The notes: generated from the sequence alone by a model not told the origin. 25,987 bases of DNA from AM-1111 sp046302135 (GCA_046302135.1 JBKCIQ010000058.1:1-25987), one strand, 5' to 3'; positions 9,193 through 16,415 are shown, counted from the stretch's first letter. Numbers and translations are program-made.

Positions 9193-11577
9193 ATGAAAAA
9201 ATCTATTCTAAGTGTGTCGATGTTGTTGTCGGCAATGTTTTATTCCGGGTTAGTAGCCCAAACAGCTGAATTGCAGGTTATTCACAATTCGTCCGACCCT
9301 GCCGCCTCAACTGTTGATGTTTATGTAAACGGATCTTTGGCTTTAAACGACTTCGCTTTCAGGACTGCAACACCATTTTTGCAATTACCTGCAGGTGTTC
9401 CGTTGAATGTTGGTGTAGCACCAGGTAATAGTTTAACCGCAAACGACACTTTAAAAAATTTTCCACTTACCTTAACTGCAGGTCAAAGGTATGTGGCTAT
9501 TGCAAATGGCGTTCTTAGTCCTGCTTCTTTTGCACCCAACCCTGATGCAGTTAGCACTGCTTTTACTTTGTTTGTTCAGTCGGGTATTCAAAATGTCGCT
9601 GCTTCAAGTACGAATGTTGATTTTATCGCAGTACACGGATCTTCTGATGCTCCAACTGTAGACATTAAAGCAAGGAACGTAGCTACTTTAGTAGATAACG
9701 CTCCATATGCTGCTATTACAAATTATCTTACAGTTCCTGCCGCAGATTACATTTTAGATGTTACACCGGCCTCAGGTAGCCCAATTGTAGCATCTTTTGA
9801 TGCTGATTTAAGTACGTTAGGCGGAGGCTCTGCTGTAGTTTTTGCTTCAGGATTTTTAGATCCTTCAACTAATCAAAATGGTCCTGCATTCGGATTGTTT
9901 GCGGCATTGGCAAATGGAACAGTAGTTACATTTCCTGCAATAAGCCAGGCAAGACTTCAAGTTATTCATAACGCTGCAGATCCTGCAGCTTCATCAGTTG
10001 ATATTTATATCAATGGAACATTGACACTAGATAATTTCGCATTCCGCACCGCAACACCATATATTGATGTTCCAGCCGGAGTTGTGTTAAACATTGGTGT
10101 TGCCCCTGCAACAAGTACTTCTGCAAACGACACCATCAAAAATTTTGGTGTAACACTTAACAACGGAGATACTTACGTAGCCATTGCTAACGGAGTTTTA
10201 AATCCTTCATCTTTTGCGCCAAATCCTGATGCTGTTTCAACTGCGTTTACTCTGTTCTTGCAAAATCAGATGCGTGAAACAGCACTTACTTCAACAGATG
10301 TTGATTTTCGTGCGGTGCATGGGTCTTCTGATGCACCAACTGTAGACATTAAAGCAAGGAACGTAGCTACGTTAGTAGATAATGCCCCATATGCTGCCAT
10401 TACAAATTACCTTACAGTTCCTGCCTCAGATTACATTTTAGATGTTACACTTGCTTCAGGTAGTCCTATAGTTGCATCTTTCGAAGCTGATCTAAGCACA
10501 TTAGGTGGAGGTTCTGCTGTAGTTTTCGCTTCAGGATTTTTAGATCCTTCAACTAATCAAAACGGTCCTGCATTCGGATTGTTTGCTGCATTGTCTAATG
10601 GAACCGTAGTTGCTTTTCCTGCTACAAGTTTAGCAAGGCTTCAAGTAATACATAATGCTGCAGATCCTGCAGCTTCATCTGTAGATATTTATATCAATGG
10701 AACATTGACTCTAGATAATTTCGCATTCCGCACCGCCACACCATACATTGATGTTCCAGCCGGAGTTGTGTTAAACATTGGTGTTGCTCCTGCAACAAGT
10801 ACTTCTGTAAACGACACCATCAAAAATTTTGGTGTAACACTTAACAACGGTGAAACATATGTAGCCATTGCAAACGGTGTACTTAGTCCTTCAAGTTTTG
10901 CGGCTAATCCTGATGCATTACCAACTGCATTCACTCTATTGCTTCAAAACCAAATGCGCGAGACAGCACTTACATCTACGGATGTTGATTTTCGTGCAGT
11001 GCACGGCGCAACTGACGCACCTACTGTAGATATCATAGCGCAAAACGTTGCAACTTTAGTAAATGATGCGCCTTATGCAGCAATTACAGGATACATTACA
11101 GTTCCTGCCGCATCATACATATTGAATATTACTCCGGGTAATAATAACTCCGTAATAGTTGCATCTTACTTAGCAGACTTAACTACGCTAGGAGGACAGT
11201 CAGCGGTAATTCTTGCATCAGGATTCCTTGATCCTTCAACTAATCAAAATGGACCTGCATTTGCATTAATCGCTGTGCTAGCGGATGGAACAGTTATAAT
11301 TCTTTCAAACACTACATCTATTAATGATGATGTTGCTTTAGAAAATGTTGCAATATACCCTAACCCTGCAAATGAGGCGTTAAATATTGACTTTAAGAAC
11401 AATAAAGTTAGTGAGGTAAGTTTAATTGATGTAACAGGAAGAATAGCAAAAAATTTCGAAGTAAATTCTTCTTCCACTACACAAACACTTGACATTTCAG
11501 AAATGCCGAAAGGTATTTATTCTCTGATAATTAAGTCTAACGATACTATTACAACTAAAAAGTTAATTATTGAGTAA
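9193..11577 (+). CDS. Secreted DUF4397 repeat protein with type A T9SS sorting domain
   Basis: A 794-residue protein with signal peptide (MKKSILSVSMLLSAMFYSGLVAQ). Residues 25-252, 253-480 and 481-709 are three tandem copies of one unit. Each unit holds two related beta-rich DUF4397-type halves: the first starts LQVIHNxxDPAASxVDxYxNG, the second starts DFxAVHGxxDAPTVDI. The protein thus has six such modules. Residues from about 712 form a Por-secretion (type A T9SS) tail, with VAIYPNPANEALNI, the central LIDVTGR strand and a final LIIE. DUF4397 occurs in secreted proteins of unknown function and is sometimes compared with carbohydrate-binding or adhesin folds; I infer a surface structural or adhesive role. 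The gene is monocistronic, with its own promoter candidate at 9120 and a strong terminator at 11598-11628. Confidence 0.93.
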   Translation: MKKSILSVSMLLSAMFYSGLVAQTAELQVIHNSSDPAASTVDVYVNGSLALNDFAFRTATPFLQLPAGVPLNVGVAPGNSLTANDTLKNFPLTLTAGQRYVAIANGVLSPASFAPNPDAVSTAFTLFVQSGIQNVAASSTNVDFIAVHGSSDAPTVDIKARNVATLVDNAPYAAITNYLTVPAADYILDVTPASGSPIVASFDADLSTLGGGSAVVFASGFLDPSTNQNGPAFGLFAALANGTVVTFPAISQARLQVIHNAADPAASSVDIYINGTLTLDNFAFRTATPYIDVPAGVVLNIGVAPATSTSANDTIKNFGVTLNNGDTYVAIANGVLNPSSFAPNPDAVSTAFTLFLQNQMRETALTSTDVDFRAVHGSSDAPTVDIKARNVATLVDNAPYAAITNYLTVPASDYILDVTLASGSPIVASFEADLSTLGGGSAVVFASGFLDPSTNQNGPAFGLFAALSNGTVVAFPATSLARLQVIHNAADPAASSVDIYINGTLTLDNFAFRTATPYIDVPAGVVLNIGVAPATSTSVNDTIKNFGVTLNNGETYVAIANGVLSPSSFAANPDALPTAFTLLLQNQMRETALTSTDVDFRAVHGATDAPTVDIIAQNVATLVNDAPYAAITGYITVPAASYILNITPGNNNSVIVASYLADLTTLGGQSAVILASGFLDPSTNQNGPAFALIAVLADGTVIILSNTTSINDDVALENVAIYPNPANEALNIDFKNNKVSEVSLIDVTGRIAKNFEVNSSSTTQTLDISEMPKGIYSLIIKSNDTITTKKLIIE
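9265..11319 (+). repeat. Three tandem in-frame repeat units of 684 bases inside the DUF4397 gene
   Basis: Unit starts are at 9265, 9949 and 10633, exactly 684 bases (228 codons) apart; unit 3 is one codon longer near GNNNS. Similarity is uneven. In the first half, 10000-10166 (unit 2) and 10684-10850 (unit 3) differ at only 5 of 167 bases by hand count, while unit 1 is clearly diverged there. In the second half, unit 1 (from 9651) and unit 2 (from 10335) differ at about 7 of 118 bases, while unit 3 is diverged. This mosaic points to unequal exchange or gene conversion between copies. Confidence 0.93.
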
Positions 11578-11593
11578 TTAAAAATAAATTTAG

Positions 11594-11836
11594 CTACAAG
11601 GGAGGGACAATGTCCTTCCCTTTTTTTTGAACATAAGCTATTGTTGAAAATGTATCTGTCTTCTTTTTTTGTTCTTCTGGTATTGGTTTTACATCTGGTT
11701 CAATATTAGGAATTATAATTGGCGGGGGTGGCTCAACCGAGGGTTCACATTGCGGTTTAATTTCAGGTTCCGGTTTAGGTTCTTTAATAGTTGGGTCAGG
11801 TTTTATTTCCGGAGGTAAAACAGGCTTTTTAATCAT
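11594..11836 (-). CDS. Small proline/lysine/glutamate-rich ORF overlapping the TerB-like gene
   Basis: An 80-residue ORF with no signal peptide or membrane segment. Residues 5-55 are dominated by P, E, K and I in an irregular PEIKP / PEPEIKP / IEPDVKP pattern, with a PPPP run and one cysteine; the tail is basic. Its ATG overlaps the stop region of the upstream 171-residue ORF (8 shared bases, 11829-11836), which suggests translational coupling or that the two were one reading frame. Its last 11 codons coincide with the terminator hairpin of the convergent DUF4397 gene, which is unusual. No family is recognised. It may be a real coupled gene, the displaced C-terminal tail of the upstream gene after a one-base shift in the A8 run at 11845-11852, or a chance ORF. 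Confidence 0.4.
   Translation of the reverse strand: MIKKPVLPPEIKPDPTIKEPKPEPEIKPQCEPSVEPPPPIIIPNIEPDVKPIPEEQKKKTDTFSTIAYVQKKGKDIVPPL
11598..11628 (+). terminator. Intrinsic terminator of the DUF4397 gene
   Basis: AAGGGAGGGACA and TGTCCTTCCCTT form a 10-12 base stem with one G-U pair and a very short loop, followed by a continuous T run on the plus strand. It lies about 20 bases after the DUF4397 stop codon. The same bases encode the last residues of the minus-strand small ORF at 11594-11836. On the minus strand no T run follows the hairpin, so it should be mainly one-directional. Confidence 0.88.
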
Positions 11837-12344
11837 TCGGTGAATTTTTTTTCTCCTCTTTTAATGGGAGAAGATTTCGCGGTTTAATCTTTTGTTTTTC
11901 GCTGATGCTTATTCTTACCGCAGAAATTTTCTTTCTTGGTCTCTTGATAGGTCTAAAGGTAGCAAGTATAGCACGGAGTTCATTGAACATTTTTCTGCCT
12001 TTCTCATTGTTTTCAGCTCCTAACTTCACGACCTTTCTGGCACTATCCAAAATGATTTTTTTTAAATCTTGGTTTATAGCTGTGTTGTGTTCTTTTATGT
12101 AATCAATAAATGATTCATAAGATGAATTTATATCTGCGCTTTGCTCGTCTAAAAATTCAAATTCGGTAATTACATAATTCGAAACATTTTGTCCAAATGC
12201 ATCATTATGATGCTCCAAAGAAAACATTTCCTCTCTAAAACTTTCTATAATTTTCTTTTTCTGTTCGTTTGAAATCTCTTCATTAATAGAAATAAGGGCA
12301 TAAAGCAATTTGCCCAGCTCGGAATAAAACCTCTTCATTACCAT
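11829..12344 (-). CDS. TerB-like helical hypothetical protein
   Basis: A 171-residue ORF, starting at 12344 (MVMKRF) or at the ATG at 12338. The N-terminal part (FYSELGKLLYALISINEEISNEQ followed by amphipathic helices to about residue 120) resembles the all-helical TerB/tellurite-resistance-like domain found in many Bacteroidota, but this is a pattern impression, not a certain assignment. Residues 130-171 are strongly basic and probably disordered (RPIKRPRKKIS, then KQKIKPRNLLPLKEEKK). No signal peptide or membrane segment. It lies about 100 bases after folC and has its own promoter candidate in that gap (12363-12394), and it overlaps the proline-rich ORF by 8 bases. Function unknown. Confidence 0.7.
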   Translation of the reverse strand: MVMKRFYSELGKLLYALISINEEISNEQKKKIIESFREEMFSLEHHNDAFGQNVSNYVITEFEFLDEQSADINSSYESFIDYIKEHNTAINQDLKKIILDSARKVVKLGAENNEKGRKMFNELRAILATFRPIKRPRKKISAVRISISEKQKIKPRNLLPLKEEKKNSPND

Positions 12345-12362
12345 AATTAAATATTATTTGCA

Positions 12363-12394
12363 TCAACCAAAAATAGGTTGAAAGCAAGTTGAAA
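12363..12394 (-). promoter_or_regulatory. Candidate promoter embedded in an operator-like dyad, upstream of the TerB-like gene
   Basis: Read on the minus strand, TATTTTTG (12375-12368) matches TAnnTTTG and lies 24 bases before the start codon at 12344. The element fills the centre of an inverted repeat TCAACC (12363-12368) - 7 bases - GGTTGA (12376-12381). GTTGAAA also recurs directly at 12377 and 12388, 11 bases apart, about one helical turn. I do not see a clear -33 element. Confidence 0.42.
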
Positions 12395-12441
12395 AAACTG
12401 CCTTACATCAAATTAAAAAGTGATAATTATTTGAGGAAAAA

Positions 12442-13749
12442 TTATTTTATTTTGATAAGGGATAATAGGTCTGCAACAACAAAGGTGCTTCCACCCACAA
12501 AAATCATGTCTTCTTGCTTTGCAGATTTTACCGCGCTATTGTAAGCGGTTTGAACATCAGGAAATGATTTGCCATTAAGAGAATAGGTCTTTGCAATTTT
12601 TTTTAGTTGTACTGAGTCCATTGATCGAGGAACTGATGATTTTGTAAAATAGTACATCACATTTTTTTTCGGTAGTTGCATTAAAATTTTTTTTGGATCC
12701 TTGTCCTCTACTAGTCCTAAAATGATATGGAGTTTTTCATGCTTGATTTTCAATAAAAGGTCGAAAACTTCACTTATACCCTCTGCATTATGTCCTGTAT
12801 CAGCAATAACAAGAGGCTTCTCTCTTATTTTATCAAACCTCCCTCTTAAACCAGTTGTTTTTTTAACTGATTTAAGAGCTGTTTTAATACTGTCATCATT
12901 AATTTTAAATCTTTTTTTTCTCAGTATATCAATTGTCATTAAAACACCGGCAAGATTTTTTTTCTGATAACTTCCCTGAAGATCCATTTGATAGGTGGTA
13001 AAATCAGATTTACTTTTTTTCAAAACTGAAATTTCAGAACCTTTGTCGTTTAAACGATGCAGATATGGTATGTATTCTTCTGCCGAAAAAAATATTTTAC
13101 TGTTTTCTTTTTTTGCCTTAGATCTAAATACATTCTCTGTAATGGGATTAATTTCACTAATCACAGTAGGAGTATTTTTTTTGATGATGCCTGCTTTTTC
13201 AAATGCAATTTTTTCAAGAGTATCACCGAGTAAATTCACATGATCATATCCTATGTTTGTAATTAACGATACAATAGGCCGAATCACATTAGTTGAATCA
13301 AGCCTTCCACCTAAACCTGTTTCAATAATTGCAACATCAACTTTTTCGTTCGCAAAGTAGTCAAATGCAAGACCAACCGACCATTCAAAAAATGATGGGT
13401 TTATGCTGTCAAATTCATTCTTGTATTGTTGAACAAATTGTTGAACATATTTTTTGGAAATCATTTTTCCGTTTATTCTTATCCGCTCTCGGAAATCTAT
13501 CAAATGAGGCGATGTATATAGTCCTGTTTTGTATCCACATTGTTGTAGTATTGCTGCAAGCATATGAGATGAACTACCTTTGCCATTGGTTCCTGCTATA
13601 TGAATACTTTTAAACTTTTTTTCAGGGTGATTAAGTAATTTACATATAGCTATGGTGTTCTTTAAATCAGCCTTGTATGCGGCAGGACCAATTCTCTGGA
13701 ACATGGGTAAACGGGTAAACAAATAATTCAGTGTCTCCTTGTAATTCAT
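12442..13749 (-). CDS. folC: Bifunctional folylpolyglutamate synthase / dihydrofolate synthase
   Basis: A 435-residue Mur-ligase-family enzyme of normal FolC length. It adds glutamate to dihydropteroate and to folates using ATP, in the cytoplasm. Visible features: N-terminal LNYLFTRLPMFQRIGPAAYK; the P-loop GTNGKGSSS at 53-61; YTSPHLIDFRERIRING, the substrate and folate-binding stretch; ETGLGGRLDSTN; NIGYDHVNLLGDT; and the C-terminal ADTGHNAEG that marks the family. It starts 60 bases after the stop of the TonB-like gene, and the order exbB-exbD-tonB-folC is seen repeatedly in Bacteroidota, so co-transcription is likely, perhaps modulated by the hairpin at 13769-13789. Secure assignment. Confidence 0.96.
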   Translation of the reverse strand: MNYKETLNYLFTRLPMFQRIGPAAYKADLKNTIAICKLLNHPEKKFKSIHIAGTNGKGSSSHMLAAILQQCGYKTGLYTSPHLIDFRERIRINGKMISKKYVQQFVQQYKNEFDSINPSFFEWSVGLAFDYFANEKVDVAIIETGLGGRLDSTNVIRPIVSLITNIGYDHVNLLGDTLEKIAFEKAGIIKKNTPTVISEINPITENVFRSKAKKENSKIFFSAEEYIPYLHRLNDKGSEISVLKKSKSDFTTYQMDLQGSYQKKNLAGVLMTIDILRKKRFKINDDSIKTALKSVKKTTGLRGRFDKIREKPLVIADTGHNAEGISEVFDLLLKIKHEKLHIILGLVEDKDPKKILMQLPKKNVMYYFTKSSVPRSMDSVQLKKIAKTYSLNGKSFPDVQTAYNSAVKSAKQEDMIFVGGSTFVVADLLSLIKIK

Positions 13750-13768
13750 TAAATTAAAATGAAAGTGA

Positions 13769-13789
13769 TTTTAGATTCAAAATCTAAAA
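13769..13789 (-). other. Intercistronic hairpin between the TonB-like gene and folC
   Basis: TTTTAGATT (13769-13777) and AATCTAAAA (13781-13789) are perfect 9-base complements around a 3-base loop in the 60-base gap. The stem is AT-rich and no T run follows it in the direction of the operon, so I read it as a possible processing or partial attenuation site rather than a full terminator. Confidence 0.35.
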
Positions 13790-13809
13790 AAATTATTTAA
13801 CTGAGTAAA

Positions 13810-14661
13810 TTATTTGTTGTTGTAGCCAAAGTCAAATATGATGGTTCCTTTAGAGTAATCAGGACAATCTGTACATGCTTCAAATTTTGTACATAGTGCC
13901 GCCTGTCTTGCTTGGAGTTTTAATTCAGGATCTGATGTGTCTGTTCCATTACCATTCGGATCTGCCTCTACAACATCTCCATTTCTATTTACTTTTATAA
14001 TAACCACTACTTTTCCTTCGTGCTTGGTAGAGTGGGGTCTGCATGGCATAACAAGAGTTTTTCTTCCTGTGCCAAACCCACCTTTGTTTCCTCCTGTTCC
14101 TCCGCCGGTACCTCCTCCATTTCCTGTTGTACCTCCACCTCCCGTTGATCCGAAGTTAGGGCCTTTGCCTGTGGGATCTCCTTCAACGCCTTTAGTTCCG
14201 GGATCGTTGCCCGATCCACTTCCGTCTTTAGCGTTGTTGAGGGTGGTTAACCATTTGTTTTTGGGTTTAGTTGGCTCACTCTTCGATTCACTTTTATTTT
14301 CGGAATTATTTTTATTTTCATTTTTAGTGTCAGTTTTTTTTTCTTCAATTTTTTCATTGATGTTGACGCCGTCCTGTGAAGAAATTAGAACATCATTACT
14401 TGAAGGTGTTGAACTTGATACAGGCTCAGAGTTTACAGCTTTTGGAAATTTGTAGTCACCCCAACCCTGTGCATCGGTGCCCATTGTTACAGCAACGCCT
14501 TCATCGGCACCAGGGGAACCTTCACTACCTGAAGAAATTTCAGGAGGATTCGGAACATGAATAACCCATAGAATTAAGAGCAATATTATTAACGCAGTTA
14601 TCGTAAGGCTTAAAATAGCCGAAACAGCTTTATACTTATTTTCTTCTGCTCTAGTAATCAT
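13810..14661 (-). CDS. TonB-like energy transducer (TolA/TonB family)
   Basis: A 283-residue protein with the layout of a TonB-type transducer. A short cytoplasmic start is followed by one membrane helix at about residues 15-35 (AILSLTITALIILLLILWVI), then a long low-complexity periplasmic linker rich in K/E/N/S (105-135) and glycine (170-200), then a C-terminal domain of about 80 residues. That domain has VVVIIKVNRNGDVVEA, a DPELKLQARQAAL helix and a final GTIIFDFGY strand, the TonB C-terminal pattern. It would couple the inner-membrane proton gradient, through ExbB/ExbD, to outer-membrane receptors. Four cysteines (MPCRP, ALCTKF, EACTDC) sit in the C-terminal domain. Its ATG overlaps the exbD stop by 4 bases (ATGA), so translation is coupled. 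Confidence 0.87.
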   Translation of the reverse strand: MITRAEENKYKAVSAILSLTITALIILLLILWVIHVPNPPEISSGSEGSPGADEGVAVTMGTDAQGWGDYKFPKAVNSEPVSSSTPSSNDVLISSQDGVNINEKIEEKKTDTKNENKNNSENKSESKSEPTKPKNKWLTTLNNAKDGSGSGNDPGTKGVEGDPTGKGPNFGSTGGGGTTGNGGGTGGGTGGNKGGFGTGRKTLVMPCRPHSTKHEGKVVVIIKVNRNGDVVEADPNGNGTDTSDPELKLQARQAALCTKFEACTDCPDYSKGTIIFDFGYNNK

Positions 14662-15062
14662 TTTTGGTTAGACGCCTTTGTTGCACAAACCATTTTGCAA
14701 TTTAATTTTGGGCCCAATTGTAGCACATCAACAAAGTCCTGATATTTTAGATTTCTGTCCATGTGCAAAACAACGGTAGGGTCAACTCTGCCTTTCAGTT
14801 TTTTCTTTAGTACTTCTTCAAGTCCGAAAAAATTTGTTTTAATCTCATCTACCTGATATTCGAGTTTTTCATTTACTCCTAGGTGAATAGGATCTACTGT
14901 TGCCTGTGCATGTGTATTACTATCCGGTAAATTAACCTTTATCACATTCGGACTAACCATAGTGCTCATGATTAGAAAAAACAAAAGGAGGAAAAACATT
15001 ATATCATTTAGTGATTCAGTACTTACCTCAGCTTCGCCTCTTAACCTTTTTCTTAAAGCCAT
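14658..15062 (-). CDS. exbD: ExbD/TolR family biopolymer transporter
   Basis: A 134-residue protein of typical ExbD size. After a basic cytoplasmic start (MALRKRLRGEAEVSTESLND), a single membrane helix runs from about 20 to 38 and holds the conserved proton-carrying aspartate, Asp20, in SLNDIMFFLLLFF. The periplasmic part has the family pattern VIKVNLPDS and a late DPTVVLHMDRNLKYQDFVDVL. With ExbB it forms the proton-driven motor that energises TonB. It starts 18 bases after exbB and overlaps the TonB-like gene by 4 bases. Confidence 0.94.
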   Translation of the reverse strand: MALRKRLRGEAEVSTESLNDIMFFLLLFFLIMSTMVSPNVIKVNLPDSNTHAQATVDPIHLGVNEKLEYQVDEIKTNFFGLEEVLKKKLKGRVDPTVVLHMDRNLKYQDFVDVLQLGPKLNCKMVCATKASNQK

Positions 15063-15080
15063 AAAACTTTTTGTTTGATT

Positions 15081-15818
15081 TTAGGAATTATGTGGTTCAT
15101 GAATTATGTCTATGAACTGTACCATGCTTTCTTCAAGTCTTAACGCCAATCGATCTATCATAGAGTTAACCCAATGGTATGCAATAAATGCAATAACACC
15201 AACAACGAGTCCGCCGGCCGAACTTACCATCTTAACATAAAGACCACCGGAAACATTTTCAATATCTACTTTACCTGCATGATTGATATCGTAAAATATT
15301 TTGATAACACCTATAATTGTACCTATGAATCCCATCAAAGGCGCAATTTTACCACAAACACTTAAGAGTCCAAGTCTCTTTTCTAGCCTTCCAACCTCAA
15401 CCTTCGCAGTATCATTCATTGCCTCCCGGATCTCAGACACAGGTAGTCCAATTCTTGAAATCCCCTTTTCTATCATTATGTTTTCGGGGTTATTATTTGT
15501 CTTACACATCGCTTTAGCTGAGTCAATATTACCTTTAAGGATTAACTCCCTTACGCCAGGTAATAAATTTTTATTTTTTGGCATGGCCTTGCTTACAACC
15601 AATAAACGCTCAATCCAAACAAATAATGTTAACACAAATAAAATCCCAATAGGAATCATAATAACTCCTCCATTCATGATCATTGACCAGACAGAAAAGT
15701 CGAAATTTTCAGGTTTTGAAGAACTTAAATTATTTGTTGCATTAGCAACATTCTGTAGAGTATCTCCCGCTGTTACAGAAGTTGTAGGGGATACTATTTG
15801 AAGAAGATGTAGGAGCAT
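15081..15818 (-). CDS. exbB: MotA/TolQ/ExbB proton channel family protein
   Basis: A 245-residue inner-membrane protein. A 45-residue N-terminal extension precedes the first membrane helix (GGVIMIPIGILFVLTLFVWIERLLV, about 49-74). The cytoplasmic part is followed by two further helices around 150-172 (SVCGKIAPLMGFIGTIIGVIKIF) and 190-215 (SSAGGLVVGVIAFIAYHWVNS), the pattern of ExbB/TolQ, with conserved G/T residues lining the channel. It is the first gene of exbB-exbD-tonB-folC. A near-perfect 22-base palindrome ends 3 bases before its ATG (15821-15842) and suggests repression or a leader structure. Confidence 0.94.
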   Translation of the reverse strand: MLLHLLQIVSPTTSVTAGDTLQNVANATNNLSSSKPENFDFSVWSMIMNGGVIMIPIGILFVLTLFVWIERLLVVSKAMPKNKNLLPGVRELILKGNIDSAKAMCKTNNNPENIMIEKGISRIGLPVSEIREAMNDTAKVEVGRLEKRLGLLSVCGKIAPLMGFIGTIIGVIKIFYDINHAGKVDIENVSGGLYVKMVSSAGGLVVGVIAFIAYHWVNSMIDRLALRLEESMVQFIDIIHEPHNS

Positions 15819-15820
15819 AG

Positions 15821-15849
15821 GTACTGAATTATAATTCTGTACGAAATTA
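15821..15849 (-). promoter_or_regulatory. Palindromic operator candidate and -7-like element at the exbB start
   Basis: The 22 bases 15821-15842 (GTAC-T-GAATTATAATTC-T-GTAC) are palindromic at 20 of 22 positions and lie 3 bases upstream of the exbB ATG. On the minus strand, TAATTTCG (15849-15842) is one mismatch from TAnnTTTG, so the transcription start would fall inside the palindrome. This layout fits a repressor operator or a leader hairpin at the ribosome-binding region. Confidence 0.42.
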
Positions 15850-15954
15850 CTTTCAAATTTGGAGAGACTTTTTTATCTCTTTTGTAATTATAAACAGAAT
15901 AATGTTAACTCAGGCTTAAAACGAGTAAGAAATCGAAAAGATACAGTTTTTGAT

Positions 15955-16380
15955 TTACTGTTTTGTAAGGTTAGCTGTTACGTTATCAATAGTTGAACCG
16001 TCATTTACGCTGAAGCTAAGGCTGATGCTGGTATTACTGAGTAAATTGCCTGTTCCGTAGATGGTGTATCCGCCTGTACCTAATGGTTGGTTTGCAATAG
16101 TTAAAGCAGTTCCGCTAACGCTAGCCTTAACCTTGGTTTGAAATCCGGAACTGTAAAGATTCTCTATAGAAACGAATGCGGTTCCAACAGAATCAATTAT
16201 GTGTACGGTGTACGGGTTTCCCGGATTTAAGCCTGAGGTTTCTTGACAAGTCCAACTACCAATGCATTTTGACTTTGAGTCAGTTGGAGCCGGTGTTTGA
16301 TTTTCTTCTTCAGGCTGGCAAGAGTAAATCGCAAATAAAGTAAGGAAAGCAAAGCAGATTTTGAATATTCCGGATTTCAT
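15955..16380 (-). CDS. Small predicted lipoprotein of unknown function
   Basis: 141 residues from the ATG at 16380. The frame could start at 16410, but that ATG overlaps the promoter-like element 16408-16415 and would put ten polar residues before the signal peptide, so I chose 16380. Residues 1-20 are a lipoprotein signal (hydrophobic FKICFAFLTLFAIYS) ending at Cys21. An acidic EEENQTPAPT linker follows, then a small beta-rich domain starting GSWTCQETS and ending ANLTKQ. Its layout (GxWxC start, repeated T/S/G-rich strands) resembles the lipocalin-like small lipoproteins common in Bacteroidota, but I cannot assign a family with confidence. It stands alone, 213 bases after the archaemetzincin gene. 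Confidence 0.8.
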   Translation of the reverse strand: MKSGIFKICFAFLTLFAIYSCQPEEENQTPAPTDSKSKCIGSWTCQETSGLNPGNPYTVHIIDSVGTAFVSIENLYSSGFQTKVKASVSGTALTIANQPLGTGGYTIYGTGNLLSNTSISLSFSVNDGSTIDNVTANLTKQ

Positions 16381-16407
16381 ATTTTTTGATTGGTTAAATA
16401 GATATAT

Positions 16408-16415
16408 CAAATTTA
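16408..16415 (-). promoter_or_regulatory. Candidate -7 promoter element for the small lipoprotein gene
   Basis: On the minus strand TAAATTTG (16415-16408) matches TAnnTTTG exactly and lies 28 bases before the ATG at 16380. A TTTG at 16444-16441 is 25 bases upstream, longer than the usual -33 spacing. The rest of the 16416-16593 gap is AT-rich with nothing else recognisable. Confidence 0.5.

Noticed and set aside
9265..11319. CRISPR array or DNA-level mobile repeat
   Set aside because: Repeats are 684 bases, in frame and protein-coding throughout; there are no short repeats with unique spacers and no transposase.
13937..14455. Plus-strand 172-residue proline-rich ORF
   Set aside because: It is the antisense of the glycine-rich linker of the TonB-like gene; glycine codons read as proline on the other strand, and the sense gene is well supported.
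15301..15801. Plus-strand 166-residue ORF opposite exbB
   Set aside because: Antisense shadow of a clear ExbB family gene, with no recognisable domain.
16381..16410. Upstream ATG start (16410) for the small lipoprotein
   Set aside because: It overlaps the -7 promoter candidate and would place polar residues before the lipoprotein signal peptide.
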